DNA of 64,000 bases from JASSUD01 sp031963415 (GTDB lineage: Bacteria > Pseudomonadota > Gammaproteobacteria > Burkholderiales > Burkholderiaceae): contig JASSUI010000001.1 of the NCBI GenBank assembly GCA_031963415.1, forward strand, positions 2,480,001 through 2,544,000. Reading direction: 5' to 3'. This document shows, piece after piece, positions 1-7,831 of this stretch. Within the stretch, counting starts at the first letter, position 1; the number at the start of each line of letters is the position of its first letter. The notes beneath the pieces are model-generated. The model was not told the origin of the DNA, made no database searches, and saw nothing but the letters and a program-made list of their open reading frames with translations. A program made the position numbers and the translations under genes.

Positions 1-30
1 GGAGAGAGTTTACAAGTCATCGCACGCAGT

Positions 31-1341
31 ATGGCTAATGAATATATTAATAGCTTAGTAGGCAATTATTTAATCATTAACGCTCAGACAAAGGCTAAAA
101 AAGCCGTTGCTCCTGAGATTTGGACAATCGGCCAGACTCAGAAGCTAGTTGATACATTTAAGGATATCTACCCACTGCTTAGCAAGGATTGGCCTTTAAA
201 ATCTAAAGCGAGTGACAAAGAAAAAGAAGAAATTATCGCTTTATTTACAGAAACGAGAGAGTCGCTGGAAGAGATAGAAAACACTTTAAAAATAAAAATT
301 ACTCAAGCAAGCTTTGAGGGTAAATCTGAGAGTGATAACTTTGGCTACAATATTTTCACTGTTGATGAAATAGAAAAATTAACAGAATTACCCAGCCTTT
401 TACAAAAAATCCAGAACAAAAGTAAAGGACTTTACACAGAGGGGGACACGCTGAGTAAAAGGACGTATATCGCGTTAACTCTTACTTGTGCTTCACTCTT
501 AGCCATGATTACTGGTATAGTCCTGAGCGTCTTAAGTGGACAAGGAATCATAGCAGTACCTGTGATCGTCGCAGCAATACCGAGTATTGTTGCGGCTGTA
601 TCCACGTTAGCAAATGGAATTGCTACGTATCTCTTATTTTTACAAGATACGAAAAATAAACAAGAAGCAAAAAGCTGGGCGCAAGATATTGAAGGATTAA
701 CTAATCTCAGCGATGAGCTAAAAAAGCTTAAGGAAAGTGAAATGTCTGAGGTAACGCTAGCCACCTTAAATAAGGTAAATCAGTTAGCCCAACTAATGGT
801 GCAAACAAATGATGAACTGGTAGCCATTAGAAAAGATGTCGCCCCTCTTTTGGGAAGAGCTGTAGGACGTAAAGGTTCTAACGATTCGCTTAGCTCGGCT
901 TCCTCCGGCCATGATTCGGGGGTAGATGTGAAGAGGAGGGTTGGCGCCCCTGAAATGTCGCCCGCAAAATGGAAAGCTTTTAAGAGCGAACAAAAAGAAC
1001 TTTTAAGAGAAAAAGCATTAATCTTACGTTCTGAGTTGCTCAAAATCAAAGGCAACACTGAAGATTTCGTCAATCAGATTTTTTCGTTATTAATTTCTGA
1101 AGCGCTGCATTCAACGCCGGATAAGCTTTATACTGAAATAGTAGAGAATTTATCCTCCCAGTTAGAAATGTCTGAAAAAACAGAAACAGCCCTATTTCGG
1201 AAAGGGGAGCCATATTTTGTAACTATGCGAAAATTAAAAAACTCCTATGAGAGAGAAGAATTATCTGGGGACAAAATAAAAACAAATCTCTACAAACACA
1301 GCATTAAAGCTAACGTCGAGGATACATTGAAAACTGTTTAA
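31..1341 (+). CDS. Helical membrane protein with coiled coils, effector-like
   Basis: Unknown function. The 436-residue product has a helical N-terminal half (about 1-150), a hydrophobic hairpin of two long segments (about 150-208, Gly/Ile/Val/Ala rich), then a charged helical stretch, a Ser-rich linker with GRKGSNDSLSSASS near residue 285, and a helical C-terminal region. The layout and a segment just after the hairpin (EAKSWAQDIEGLTN) match the 1583-2770 product (EAKEWKERFDTLAN), so the two look like paralogues. Two helical arms around a membrane hairpin is how some alpha pore-forming toxins are built, but that is only inference. The frame is open to the left edge of the window, so the true start may lie outside; the ATG here has no clear ribosome site. 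Confidence 0.6.
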   Translation: MANEYINSLVGNYLIINAQTKAKKAVAPEIWTIGQTQKLVDTFKDIYPLLSKDWPLKSKASDKEKEEIIALFTETRESLEEIENTLKIKITQASFEGKSESDNFGYNIFTVDEIEKLTELPSLLQKIQNKSKGLYTEGDTLSKRTYIALTLTCASLLAMITGIVLSVLSGQGIIAVPVIVAAIPSIVAAVSTLANGIATYLLFLQDTKNKQEAKSWAQDIEGLTNLSDELKKLKESEMSEVTLATLNKVNQLAQLMVQTNDELVAIRKDVAPLLGRAVGRKGSNDSLSSASSGHDSGVDVKRRVGAPEMSPAKWKAFKSEQKELLREKALILRSELLKIKGNTEDFVNQIFSLLISEALHSTPDKLYTEIVENLSSQLEMSEKTETALFRKGEPYFVTMRKLKNSYEREELSGDKIKTNLYKHSIKANVEDTLKTV

Positions 1342-1373
1342 AGTATTAATAGAAATTAACAGCTAAAAATCAT

Positions 1374-1412
1374 AAAAATATAAAGCCCTGTTTATAGGGC
1401 TTTATATTTTTA
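1374..1412 (+). terminator. Rho-independent terminator
   Basis: Perfect 16-bp stem (arm ATATAAAGCCCT and its complement) with a 6-nt loop and a flanking T-run, about 30 bases after the stop of the preceding gene. It would end that transcript. Confidence 0.85.
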
Positions 1413-1501
1413 AAAGCAAAGATTGCCTTTTTACAAAAATAGGCTAATTAACACAGCCTCTTTATTTCAAGAGTATCCCCCCGCGTCACTCATCCAGTAG
1501 A

Positions 1502-1541
1502 GAAAAAATATTAGCGCCTAGTCGGCAACCTACTAGGCGCT
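1502..1541 (-). terminator. Terminator of the minus-strand gene pair
   Basis: A 10-bp stem (AGCGCCTAGT with its complement) followed on the minus strand by a T-rich tract. It lies about 40 bases beyond the stop of the gene ending at 1583. Confidence 0.75.
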
Positions 1542-1582
1542 CCCGTCAGAATAAGAACTCACCAATTATGCTAAAAGCTTAA

Positions 1583-2770
1583 CTAGCAAAATTGAATAAC
1601 GGCTGTTTTCTCGCTGTTAGAACTGTTAGAAGGCTTCGACTCTTCAATACTTAATCCAGACTGTCCTTCTAACACCTCATTGTTTCCTTTTTTCATACTT
1701 TCAACTTCAGCTTGCAATTTAAAAACGATCGCTGCTAATTGTTGGTTCTGTTCTGCCAACTCTGCAATCTTTTCTATTTTCACGTCTTGTATTTCTATCT
1801 TCTTATCCTGTTTGGCAAAACTTACTATCATGGCGCTATCCTTTAAATTCTCAAGTTGTTTCGTAAAGTTCGCGAGCGTGTCAAATCGCTCTTTCCATTC
1901 CTTGGCCTCAGGTTCTTTGTATTTTTCATAAGCGAAGAAACCCATTACACCCAAAGCCGAAACAATGCCCGCGATGAACGCAATAACCGGCACCGATACC
2001 CCCATACAAAAAAGCGTCGCTGAACCGGCAAGATAGCCTAAACTCACCGTTAAACCGTGAATAAAGCGGATGTTTTTAAGGCTAGGCACTTCGCATAAGC
2101 TTTGGCCTGATTGGGTGATTTTTAAAGGTAAGGTAGAAAGGAAATTAACATGCGCGGTTATTTGATCGACTTGCAGGCCGGTAAAACAAGGAGAGGACGG
2201 CGTTAATGCTGAAGCATTCTTCTTTGCCTGCCAAAACGCCTTGTTCCAGTCTTCCCGCAGGATGCCCTCAAGCGAATTAAGGGCCTGGTGATATTGCTTC
2301 AGATATTGATTAACTGCTCCCTCTTCTGCCGTCGCGCCGATCAACAGATCTTGGCCTTCTTCTAATAGCCGGTACGTTTGAGAGAAACGCAGTATTATTT
2401 TTCTCAAAGACTGCACCGTTAAAGGTTCAGATTTGACAACAGGTAACGCCTTATCAATAGACTCGGCTTTGACTGTGGCCGATTCGGGCTGAATTATCCT
2501 TGGCTTTTCTACAAATACACATTCCCTTTTAACCAAAGGCGGAAAAATCGCCCATCCTTTGGTTAAGACTTGGAAGTAACCGAATAATTGCGAAACGCTT
2601 TCTCCTTTTTCGATTAAGCTTGCTGACGTCTCGTTTTCATAGGTTAGCCCTTGCTTTTCATTGACGCCTACAGCATCCCTCACTGACATAGGCAACGCTT
2701 TAAAGCATGGCTTACCGATTGGAGGAATCAGCGGCACATTCGCTGCCTGGGTTACATAGTAGCCACTCAT
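1583..2770 (-). CDS. Helical membrane/coiled-coil protein, second gene of a coupled pair
   Basis: Function not recognised. I choose the ATG at 2770 (395 residues) because GGAGG sits 4 bases upstream and the ATG overlaps the upstream gene's TGA as ATGA; an ATG at 2803 lacks this. The product has a soluble N-terminal region, a helical block (about 125-235), a hydrophobic hairpin (about 245-290), then a charged helical coiled coil with repeated KIE/QQLA patterns and a low-complexity tail. The region after the hairpin resembles the 31-1341 product. Tight coupling suggests the two products act together, and the leader of the pair carries C4 antisense-type target sites, so expression may be under phage-like antisense control. 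Confidence 0.65.
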   Translation of the reverse strand: MSGYYVTQAANVPLIPPIGKPCFKALPMSVRDAVGVNEKQGLTYENETSASLIEKGESVSQLFGYFQVLTKGWAIFPPLVKRECVFVEKPRIIQPESATVKAESIDKALPVVKSEPLTVQSLRKIILRFSQTYRLLEEGQDLLIGATAEEGAVNQYLKQYHQALNSLEGILREDWNKAFWQAKKNASALTPSSPCFTGLQVDQITAHVNFLSTLPLKITQSGQSLCEVPSLKNIRFIHGLTVSLGYLAGSATLFCMGVSVPVIAFIAGIVSALGVMGFFAYEKYKEPEAKEWKERFDTLANFTKQLENLKDSAMIVSFAKQDKKIEIQDVKIEKIAELAEQNQQLAAIVFKLQAEVESMKKGNNEVLEGQSGLSIEESKPSNSSNSEKTAVIQFC

Positions 2771-3420
2771 ATCGCCTCCGTATGAGGAAGCCACTGATGC
2801 CATTGATAACCGTCGATATGATGAAGGTCCGCTAAATAAGTGTTTAATGCCTGCGTATCAACAATAATAGGATGAATAAATGAGGTAAAGCGTTTGAGTG
2901 AGGCACTGACTAGTTTAAATTCTTGGTCTTGACGAAGATATTCGACAAATTCAACTAACGCCGTATATACCTCTTCTAGGCCAGAGAGAAATATTTCTGA
3001 CAACCTTAAATAGCCTAAGACTGTACTGCGTCTAGCCGTGCTTTGATTTTCTAGTGAAATGAGGCTTGGCGTGATTCCTTTCTGAGAAAAAAGAAGGCTT
3101 GCGCAAGTGCTAGCCAGCTTATCTAATTGTTCGGCTAACAACTTAGCTTCTTGATAAGGGAGAGGAAAAACCACATACCATAAGTTTTCCGTTAAGAATT
3201 GCTCCAACGACTTGATATAGTCGGACAACGCTTGCGCCCTGTCAGCTGTCCAAGGCTTAGTGCAGTTTGAAGCAAGCCCTGAATCTACATGATCTAAAGA
3301 CGTGGCTTGATTCCACTGCTGCGCCGTCCGACGATAGCTTTTATAAATGTTAGAGAAATAAATGAGGGGGGATGAGGAATGAACCTTGGGGGGTTCGGGG
3401 TGAGACGGAGGAGAATACAT
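2767..3420 (-). CDS. Hypothetical helical protein, first gene of a coupled pair
   Basis: A 217-residue soluble, mostly helical protein with no family I recognise and no signal peptide. The ATG at 3420 is preferred over an in-frame GTG at 3456: AAGGAG stands 6 bases before it, and the GTG lies inside the leader repeats. Its stop overlaps the start of the next gene (ATGA). In phage P1 the position just downstream of c4 antisense RNA is held by icd, which is translationally coupled to ant; this pair has the same arrangement, though I see no sequence likeness to Icd or Ant. A role in immunity, host inhibition or toxicity is inference. Confidence 0.6.
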   Translation of the reverse strand: MYSPPSHPEPPKVHSSSPLIYFSNIYKSYRRTAQQWNQATSLDHVDSGLASNCTKPWTADRAQALSDYIKSLEQFLTENLWYVVFPLPYQEAKLLAEQLDKLASTCASLLFSQKGITPSLISLENQSTARRSTVLGYLRLSEIFLSGLEEVYTALVEFVEYLRQDQEFKLVSASLKRFTSFIHPIIVDTQALNTYLADLHHIDGYQWHQWLPHTEAI

Positions 3421-3470
3421 GGCATGCTCCTTAAGTGGGTCTAAATTCCCTGCCACCCCCCGCGACTAAA
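3421..3470 (-). promoter_or_regulatory. Putative C4 antisense target leader with Shine-Dalgarno
   Basis: Reading the minus strand, the leader carries GTTTAGTCG, GGGTGGCAG and CCACTTAAGGAG (the last contains the ribosome site of the 2767-3420 gene). The adjacent repeat RNA contains CGACTAA, CTGCCACCC and CTTAAGTGG, complements of each. Pairing would hide the Shine-Dalgarno sequence. Confidence 0.6.
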
Positions 3471-3474
3471 CAGA

Positions 3475-3618
3475 GGGTGGCAGAACCGAGCAGGGTTAGT
3501 CGACCGCCACTTAAGAAACGGCAAGCCCAAAGGCTTCCCCACAAGGTTCCACCATAAAAGCAAAACCAGGTCTTAAGTAATTGGGCGACTAAACCCTCGC
3601 CGCTTTTGTATCAGCGGT
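3475..3618 (-). ncRNA. C4-type antisense RNA, copy 1
   Basis: Reading the minus strand: a 5' hairpin (CCGCT...AGCGG), then GTTTAGTCG and ACTTAAGA, a middle part with an AAGCC-TTTGGGCTT hairpin, then TCTTAAGTGG, GTCGACTAACCC and CTGCCACCC. The first and last blocks are mutually complementary, and the last is also complementary to the leader downstream. This a1/b1 - a'/b' - a2/b2 layout is that of the c4 antisense RNA of phages P1/P7 (Rfam family C4). The 122-nt core (3475-3596) is repeated at 3832-3953 with about nine differences. Not checked by covariance search. Confidence 0.6.
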
Positions 3619-3624
3619 AAACCT

Positions 3625-3653
3625 ACTATTTCAAAATTCTAAGAAATTGTCAA
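3625..3653 (-). promoter_or_regulatory. Promoter of C4 copy 1
   Basis: Minus strand TTGACA (3653-3648), 17-base spacer, AATAGT (3630-3625). Transcription would begin about 7 bases later, just before the 5' hairpin of the RNA. Confidence 0.55.
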
Positions 3654-3831
3654 ATTATTTTTTCAAAATACTCTAAATACCTGAATCTCATTTTTAGACT
3701 AGCTATTGACTTAGGACTTTTGGTATTTAGTTAGTGCTAATGACTTTCTTAATCGATAGGTAAATAAGGGTAATTCCTAAAAGAATAGAAATTTAGGAGA
3801 GGTAGAAAAGGATAGATATGTATTAAGGAAA

Positions 3832-3978
3832 AGGTGGCAGAACCAAGCAGGGTTAGTCGACCGTCACTTAAGAAACGGCAAGCCAAAAGGCTTCCCCACA
3901 AGGTTCCGCCATAGAAGCAAAACCAAGTCTTAAGTGTTTGGGCGACTAAACCCAAGCTGCTATTGTTTCTGCAGCAAT
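3832..3978 (-). ncRNA. C4-type antisense RNA, copy 2
   Basis: Second copy of the 122-nt element (3832-3953). Its 5' hairpin is GCTGC...GCAGC where copy 1 has CCGCT...AGCGG: the stem is kept while the bases differ, which supports a selected RNA fold. No target leader or gene follows it on the minus strand, so it is an orphan copy or acts in trans on the copy 1 target. A frame crossing it (3749-3955) is explained by the repeat and not called as a gene. The 3620-3830 interval between copies is AT-rich and holds nothing else I can support. Confidence 0.55.
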
Positions 3979-3984
3979 TTCAAC

Positions 3985-3990
3985 ATTATA
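3985..3990 (-). promoter_or_regulatory. -10 box of C4 copy 2
   Basis: Perfect TATAAT on the minus strand, about 9 bases before the 5' hairpin of copy 2. The -35 region is weak. Confidence 0.4.
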
Positions 3991-4124
3991 AACCCTCAAA
4001 GGTTCACCAAACGCCGAAATATCATCTTTTTACGAGGATAAAAAGAGGATTTTGGACAATTTCTCGATAAATAATGCAATGCCCAATGAAAATAGTTGTC
4101 ACTATCTAATTAATTGTGAGGCGC

Positions 4125-4159
4125 AAAAAAAGCTGCATCGAAGTCAATACAGCTTTTTT
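4125..4159 (-). terminator. Terminator of the Rpn-family gene
   Basis: Stem AAAAAAGCTG / CAGCTTTTTT around a 15-base loop, 34 bases past the stop of the minus-strand gene at 4193. The T-run lies on both strands. Confidence 0.8.
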
Positions 4160-4192
4160 GGTGTGTCTTATCCAGAAGAACAAAAAGTTCGC

Positions 4193-5131
4193 TTAATGCT
4201 TTTGAACTAACGGCCTCATTTCTTCATCAGTTAACTCAGTTACTTTTTTAACGATAGAAATATCAAAGCCTTCGGTTAGCATTTTTTTAGCAATTTCGAT
4301 CTTGCTCTCTTGCCGTCCTTTTTGCAGGCCTTCTTGTCGTCCTTTTTGCTCGCCTTTTTGCTCTAACTGTTCAGCAAACGTCATAATAGCCTCGCGTTTA
4401 TCGGGTAAAGCCTCAACCAAAACATCAACTAAGGTGTCGGCTGAAGGGGATTTTTCTTCCCCATTACTATAGAACATATAGTGTAATACATCATTAAAAT
4501 AAGCACCGCCCATTTGGTGGACAGTGTGCACGAAGATGTCACTTTGCACAATCTGCTTAAGCTTATTTATAAAATCTTTCGCTTGATAGTGCTTAAGTAA
4601 TATTTCCATTACTGCCGCCAAGCCATGCTTTTCAAGGGCCTCTTGGGAGAAGATCGTGAGATCAATCAAGCGAAAGGGTTTAAAAACCAGCTCACGCGCC
4701 ATTTCAGGATAACTAAATTCATCATAAACATCCACACTATGGGGGTAAGGCGACTCGCTACCATGGTATAGGCAGATAGGTATAACCAACGGGAGCTTAG
4801 TATGCCCTTCGCGTAGATACTCATCCATTAAGGCCACCGTATATTGCAATTTACGGAAAGCCATTAATTCGGGCGCGCTAGACTGATGTTCGATAATAAA
4901 AAATATGAAACCGTCTTGTTGGTCAATTTTGCATCGATAGATGATGTCGCAGTGAAGCTCGCGCAATTTAGGTAGCACCAAACTTTTATCCGTGAGCGTG
5001 AGCGTCTCCTTATCTAGACGCTGAAAGAGTGCAGGTGCTAGGTGAGCGCGTAAAAAATCCACGGCAATACGCTTTTCTTTGAGCGAGCGTTTGAAAAATT
5101 TATCGTGGATTTGGTGAATTTGCTGCGCCAT
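4193..5131 (-). CDS. Rpn-family PD-(D/E)XK nuclease / putative transposase
   Basis: Resembles the recombination-promoting nuclease (Rpn, YhgA-like) family, which cuts DNA and stimulates RecA-independent recombination. The 312-residue product starts with HDKFFKRSL, the usual opening of the family. It then has a nuclease core with CDIIYRC, FIFFIIEHQS and the conserved LPLVIPICLYHG about 30 residues later, and a C-terminal tail with charged repeats (EQKGEQKGRQEG). The ATG at 5131 begins at the conserved N-terminus; the frame extends 41 codons upstream but that part is unlike the family. These genes are common and multi-copy in endosymbiont genomes. It lies just left of the tail island in the opposite direction. 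Confidence 0.85.
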   Translation of the reverse strand: MAQQIHQIHDKFFKRSLKEKRIAVDFLRAHLAPALFQRLDKETLTLTDKSLVLPKLRELHCDIIYRCKIDQQDGFIFFIIEHQSSAPELMAFRKLQYTVALMDEYLREGHTKLPLVIPICLYHGSESPYPHSVDVYDEFSYPEMARELVFKPFRLIDLTIFSQEALEKHGLAAVMEILLKHYQAKDFINKLKQIVQSDIFVHTVHQMGGAYFNDVLHYMFYSNGEEKSPSADTLVDVLVEALPDKREAIMTFAEQLEQKGEQKGRQEGLQKGRQESKIEIAKKMLTEGFDISIVKKVTELTDEEMRPLVQKH

Positions 5132-5327
5132 AGAGAGAATCCGCTTAACGTAAAAGAGAGGAGAGCATCTTATTATAAGAATCAGAAAGGATTTATAAAA
5201 ATATTGACTGGTTGAACTCACCAGCTTCTTATTAAAAGTCGCCGCTTTTTTCATTCTTAATATGTACTCGTTATGAGTACATATTAAAGGAAGTGCATTA
5301 AGTCACTGAGATGTGCACGATAGCGGC

Positions 5328-5963
5328 ATGCAATCTCATGACATTTTCCACCGATTCCATAATTTGATTCGTCTCGGCACAATTGCCGCCGTTGATCATG
5401 CGCGTGCGCAATGCCGCGTTAAAACAGGTGAACTCTTAACGGATTGGCTATATTGGGTCACGTTAGCAGCGGGTGCGGTGCGTACATGGCGGCCACCAAC
5501 CCTGGGGGAGCAAGTGCTATTACTCTGTCCAGATGGCGAGCTAACCGCAGGTGTTGCACTATGTGGGATTTATAGTGACGCCTATTCCGCCCCCAGTCAT
5601 GAGGCAAAAAACACGCTCACCCAATACGATGATGGGGCGATGATCGCTTACGATGCCGCCCGCCACCATTTAAGCGCTTCTCTTCCCAACGGCGGCACGA
5701 TAGTGTTAAGCGCCCCAAACGCAGTCACGATCAAGAGTCCATCCGTCACCCTCGATGCTCAAACTGTCACGTGCACGGGTAATTTAAATGTGCAGGGCCA
5801 TTTCTCCTATGCTGGTGGACTCTCTGGCACAGGCGGAGAAGGCGCACAGATTGACGGCAGCATTCATGCCAGCGGCGATATTCAAGCAGGCGGCATCAGC
5901 TTATCTCATCATCGACATAACGGCGTCGAATCAGGCGGTAGCCTCTCAGGGGTGCCGCAATGA
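5328..5963 (+). CDS. V: Phage baseplate assembly protein V (spike)
   Basis: Homologue of P2 gpV, the membrane-piercing spike at the centre of a contractile tail baseplate. The 211-residue product has the OB-fold N-terminal region (IRLGTIAAVDHARAQCRVKTG, with GEQVLLLCPDGE following) and a C-terminal beta-helix. It ends with SHHRHNGV, the HxH motif that binds iron at the spike tip in gpV. ATG 5328 fits the family; a GTG 15 bases earlier is possible. The stop overlaps the start of W (ATGA). It opens the tail operon: nothing upstream resembles the P2 head, lysis or tail-completion genes that normally precede V. Confidence 0.9.
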   Translation: MQSHDIFHRFHNLIRLGTIAAVDHARAQCRVKTGELLTDWLYWVTLAAGAVRTWRPPTLGEQVLLLCPDGELTAGVALCGIYSDAYSAPSHEAKNTLTQYDDGAMIAYDAARHHLSASLPNGGTIVLSAPNAVTIKSPSVTLDAQTVTCTGNLNVQGHFSYAGGLSGTGGEGAQIDGSIHASGDIQAGGISLSHHRHNGVESGGSLSGVPQ

Positions 5964-6313
5964 GAGGCATGAACGCTAAAACAGGCCGCACGCTAACAGG
6001 CATAGCCCACCTTATCCAGTCGATACATTGTCTGTTAACGACGCCTACCGGCTCGCGGATTATGCGGCGGGAGATTGGCTCCGATCTCGCTAATTTGATC
6101 GATGTCCCCAACCATGCCGCCACACAAGCACAACTCTATGCAGCAATCGCTACTACGCTGATGCGTTGGGAGCCACGTTTGCGGATTCATCGCGTGCTGC
6201 TTCATTCATCGGCAAATCTTGCCCACTCCCTCATGCTAGAGATTGAGGGCGTGAGTGTCGCTACCGGCGATGCTTTCACCACGCAAATTGAATTGCAGCG
6301 AGGGACGTTATGA
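5960..6313 (+). CDS. W: Phage baseplate protein W (gp25-like)
   Basis: P2 gpW / T4 gp25 family, a baseplate wedge protein that nucleates sheath assembly. The 117-residue product shows the family core: IQSIHCLLTTPTGSRIMRR, then a Leu/Asp segment and EPRLRIHRVLL. Length is normal. It overlaps V before it and J after it by 4 bases each (ATGA), so translation is coupled. Confidence 0.9.
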   Translation: MRGMNAKTGRTLTGIAHLIQSIHCLLTTPTGSRIMRREIGSDLANLIDVPNHAATQAQLYAAIATTLMRWEPRLRIHRVLLHSSANLAHSLMLEIEGVSVATGDAFTTQIELQRGTL

Positions 6314-7227
6314 ATATTACGCTCCCGATTGATCTTTCTCGTCTACCCGCCCCAACGGTGGTTGAACCCCTCGACTATGAAACAATCTTTAACGAGCGTA
6401 AAACCGCGTTAATTGAATGCTTCCCTCAAGAGCAACAAACCGAACTCGCGCAAACGCTGGCGTTGGAATCGGAACCGTTAACAATACTGCTACAAGAAAG
6501 CGCTTATCGTGAATTGTTGCTACGACAACGCATTAATGATGCGGCGCGTGGCGTCATGCTGGCCTACGCGCAAGGGAGCGACCTCGACCAACTCGCCGCG
6601 CTGTTAGGCGTCAAGCGGTTGATTATTCAAGCAGAAAATAAAGAGACCATCCCACCCACCGACGCGATCTTGGAATCGGATACATCATTGCGTGAACGCA
6701 CACAAGGCGCATTAGAAGGATTTTCGACAGCCGGGCCACGGGGTGCGTACGTCATGCATGCCAGAGCCGCGGATGGACGAGTAGCGGATGCGAGTGCGAT
6801 AAGCCCTAGCCCTGCGTCGGTGGTGGTCACAATCTTAGCGAATGAGAGCGATGGCACTGCGACAGAAGATTTATTAGCGGTCGTGACGAGGGCTTTAAAT
6901 GATGAAGCGGTGCGTCCTATTGGCGACCGGCTAACGGTGCAATCCGCCGTGATTGTGCCGTATACGGTTGAAGCTACCTTGATCTTAGCCCCTGGCCCTG
7001 AAGCTGAACCCATTCTGACCTTGGCTCAAGCTCGCCTAACAAAATACGTCAATCAACAGCGCCGCTTAGGCCGAGATATTCGCCGCTCCGCTATTTTTGC
7101 CGCGCTTCATGTAGAAGGTGTGCAGCAAGTCGAATTAACCGCGCCAGCTGACGATATCGTTATCCCTGCCACGCATGCCGCCTTTTGTATCAATACAAAG
7201 CTGCATACAGGGCGGCACTATGACTGA
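6310..7227 (+). CDS. J: Phage baseplate protein J
   Basis: Baseplate J family, the wedge protein at the edge of the P2 baseplate. 305 residues, the usual length. Recognisable are the N-terminal LSRLPAPTVVEPLDYETI, a middle GSDLDQLAALLGVKR and the LRERTQGALEGFSTAGPRGA segment that marks the family, followed by the YVMHARAA region. The start overlaps the W stop (ATGA) and the end overlaps gene I by 8 bases. Confidence 0.93.
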   Translation: MNITLPIDLSRLPAPTVVEPLDYETIFNERKTALIECFPQEQQTELAQTLALESEPLTILLQESAYRELLLRQRINDAARGVMLAYAQGSDLDQLAALLGVKRLIIQAENKETIPPTDAILESDTSLRERTQGALEGFSTAGPRGAYVMHARAADGRVADASAISPSPASVVVTILANESDGTATEDLLAVVTRALNDEAVRPIGDRLTVQSAVIVPYTVEATLILAPGPEAEPILTLAQARLTKYVNQQRRLGRDIRRSAIFAALHVEGVQQVELTAPADDIVIPATHAAFCINTKLHTGRHYD

Positions 7228-7831
7228 ATCGTTACTGCCGCCGAACGCGACCACCCTTGAGCGCGCAACGGCTAAAGCGTGTGCGGCGATGACCGCTTTA
7301 CCTGTTCTATTACGTACGCTATGGCACCCTGCAACCTGTCCCGCGCCGCTTTTACCTTATCTCGCGTGGAGCCTATCCGTTAACTATTGGGAAAGCACTT
7401 GGCCTGAAGCGACGAAACGCGCCGTGATTCAATCATCGTGCTTAATGCACCAACGGAAAGGCACGACCTGGGCTTTACGCCAAGCGCTCGAACCGTTGGG
7501 TTACACGATCACATTAACGGAATGGTGGCAACACACGCCACCTGAAATCCCTGGCACCTTTGGCTTATCGCTTCAAACAAACCACGGCATTAGCGACACC
7601 TCACGGCGTGAGCTGGAACGGCTCATTGACGAAGTGAAACCGGTGAGCCGTCATCTTATTAGCCTAGATCTTGCATTTGACTCCGCGGGTGCCAGCCGTG
7701 CGGGACTGGTCAGTTTGCAAGGCGACACCCTCACCGTTTACGCCTATACACCTGAGCTTATCTCAAGCACGGGTACGCTAACAGGATATAGCGCACTCCA
7801 CACGATTGATACCTTAAGGTGCTTTTCATGA
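7220..7831 (+). CDS. I: Phage tail protein I
   Basis: P2 gpI family, a baseplate component that works with J. The 203-residue product has the typical PYLAWSLSVNYWES and the following RKGTTWALRQALEPLGY segment, near residues 45-100. I start at ATG 7220, which overlaps the J stop; a frame extension upstream lies inside J. The stop overlaps the H start (ATGA). Confidence 0.9.
   Translation: MTESLLPPNATTLERATAKACAAMTALPVLLRTLWHPATCPAPLLPYLAWSLSVNYWESTWPEATKRAVIQSSCLMHQRKGTTWALRQALEPLGYTITLTEWWQHTPPEIPGTFGLSLQTNHGISDTSRRELERLIDEVKPVSRHLISLDLAFDSAGASRAGLVSLQGDTLTVYAYTPELISSTGTLTGYSALHTIDTLRCFS

Noticed and set aside
2767..3456. Longer version of the pair's first gene from GTG 3456
   Set aside because: The GTG lies within leader repeats, while ATG 3420 has a good ribosome site.
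3475..3953. The 122-nt repeats as integron attC sites
   Set aside because: Ends lack the attC core sequences and no integron integrase is present; antisense complementarity to the leader fits better.
3749..3955. Minus-strand frame of 68 residues over C4 copy 2
   Set aside because: It reads through the repeat; the same stretch in copy 1 is not a conserved frame, and the RNA structure explains the conservation better.
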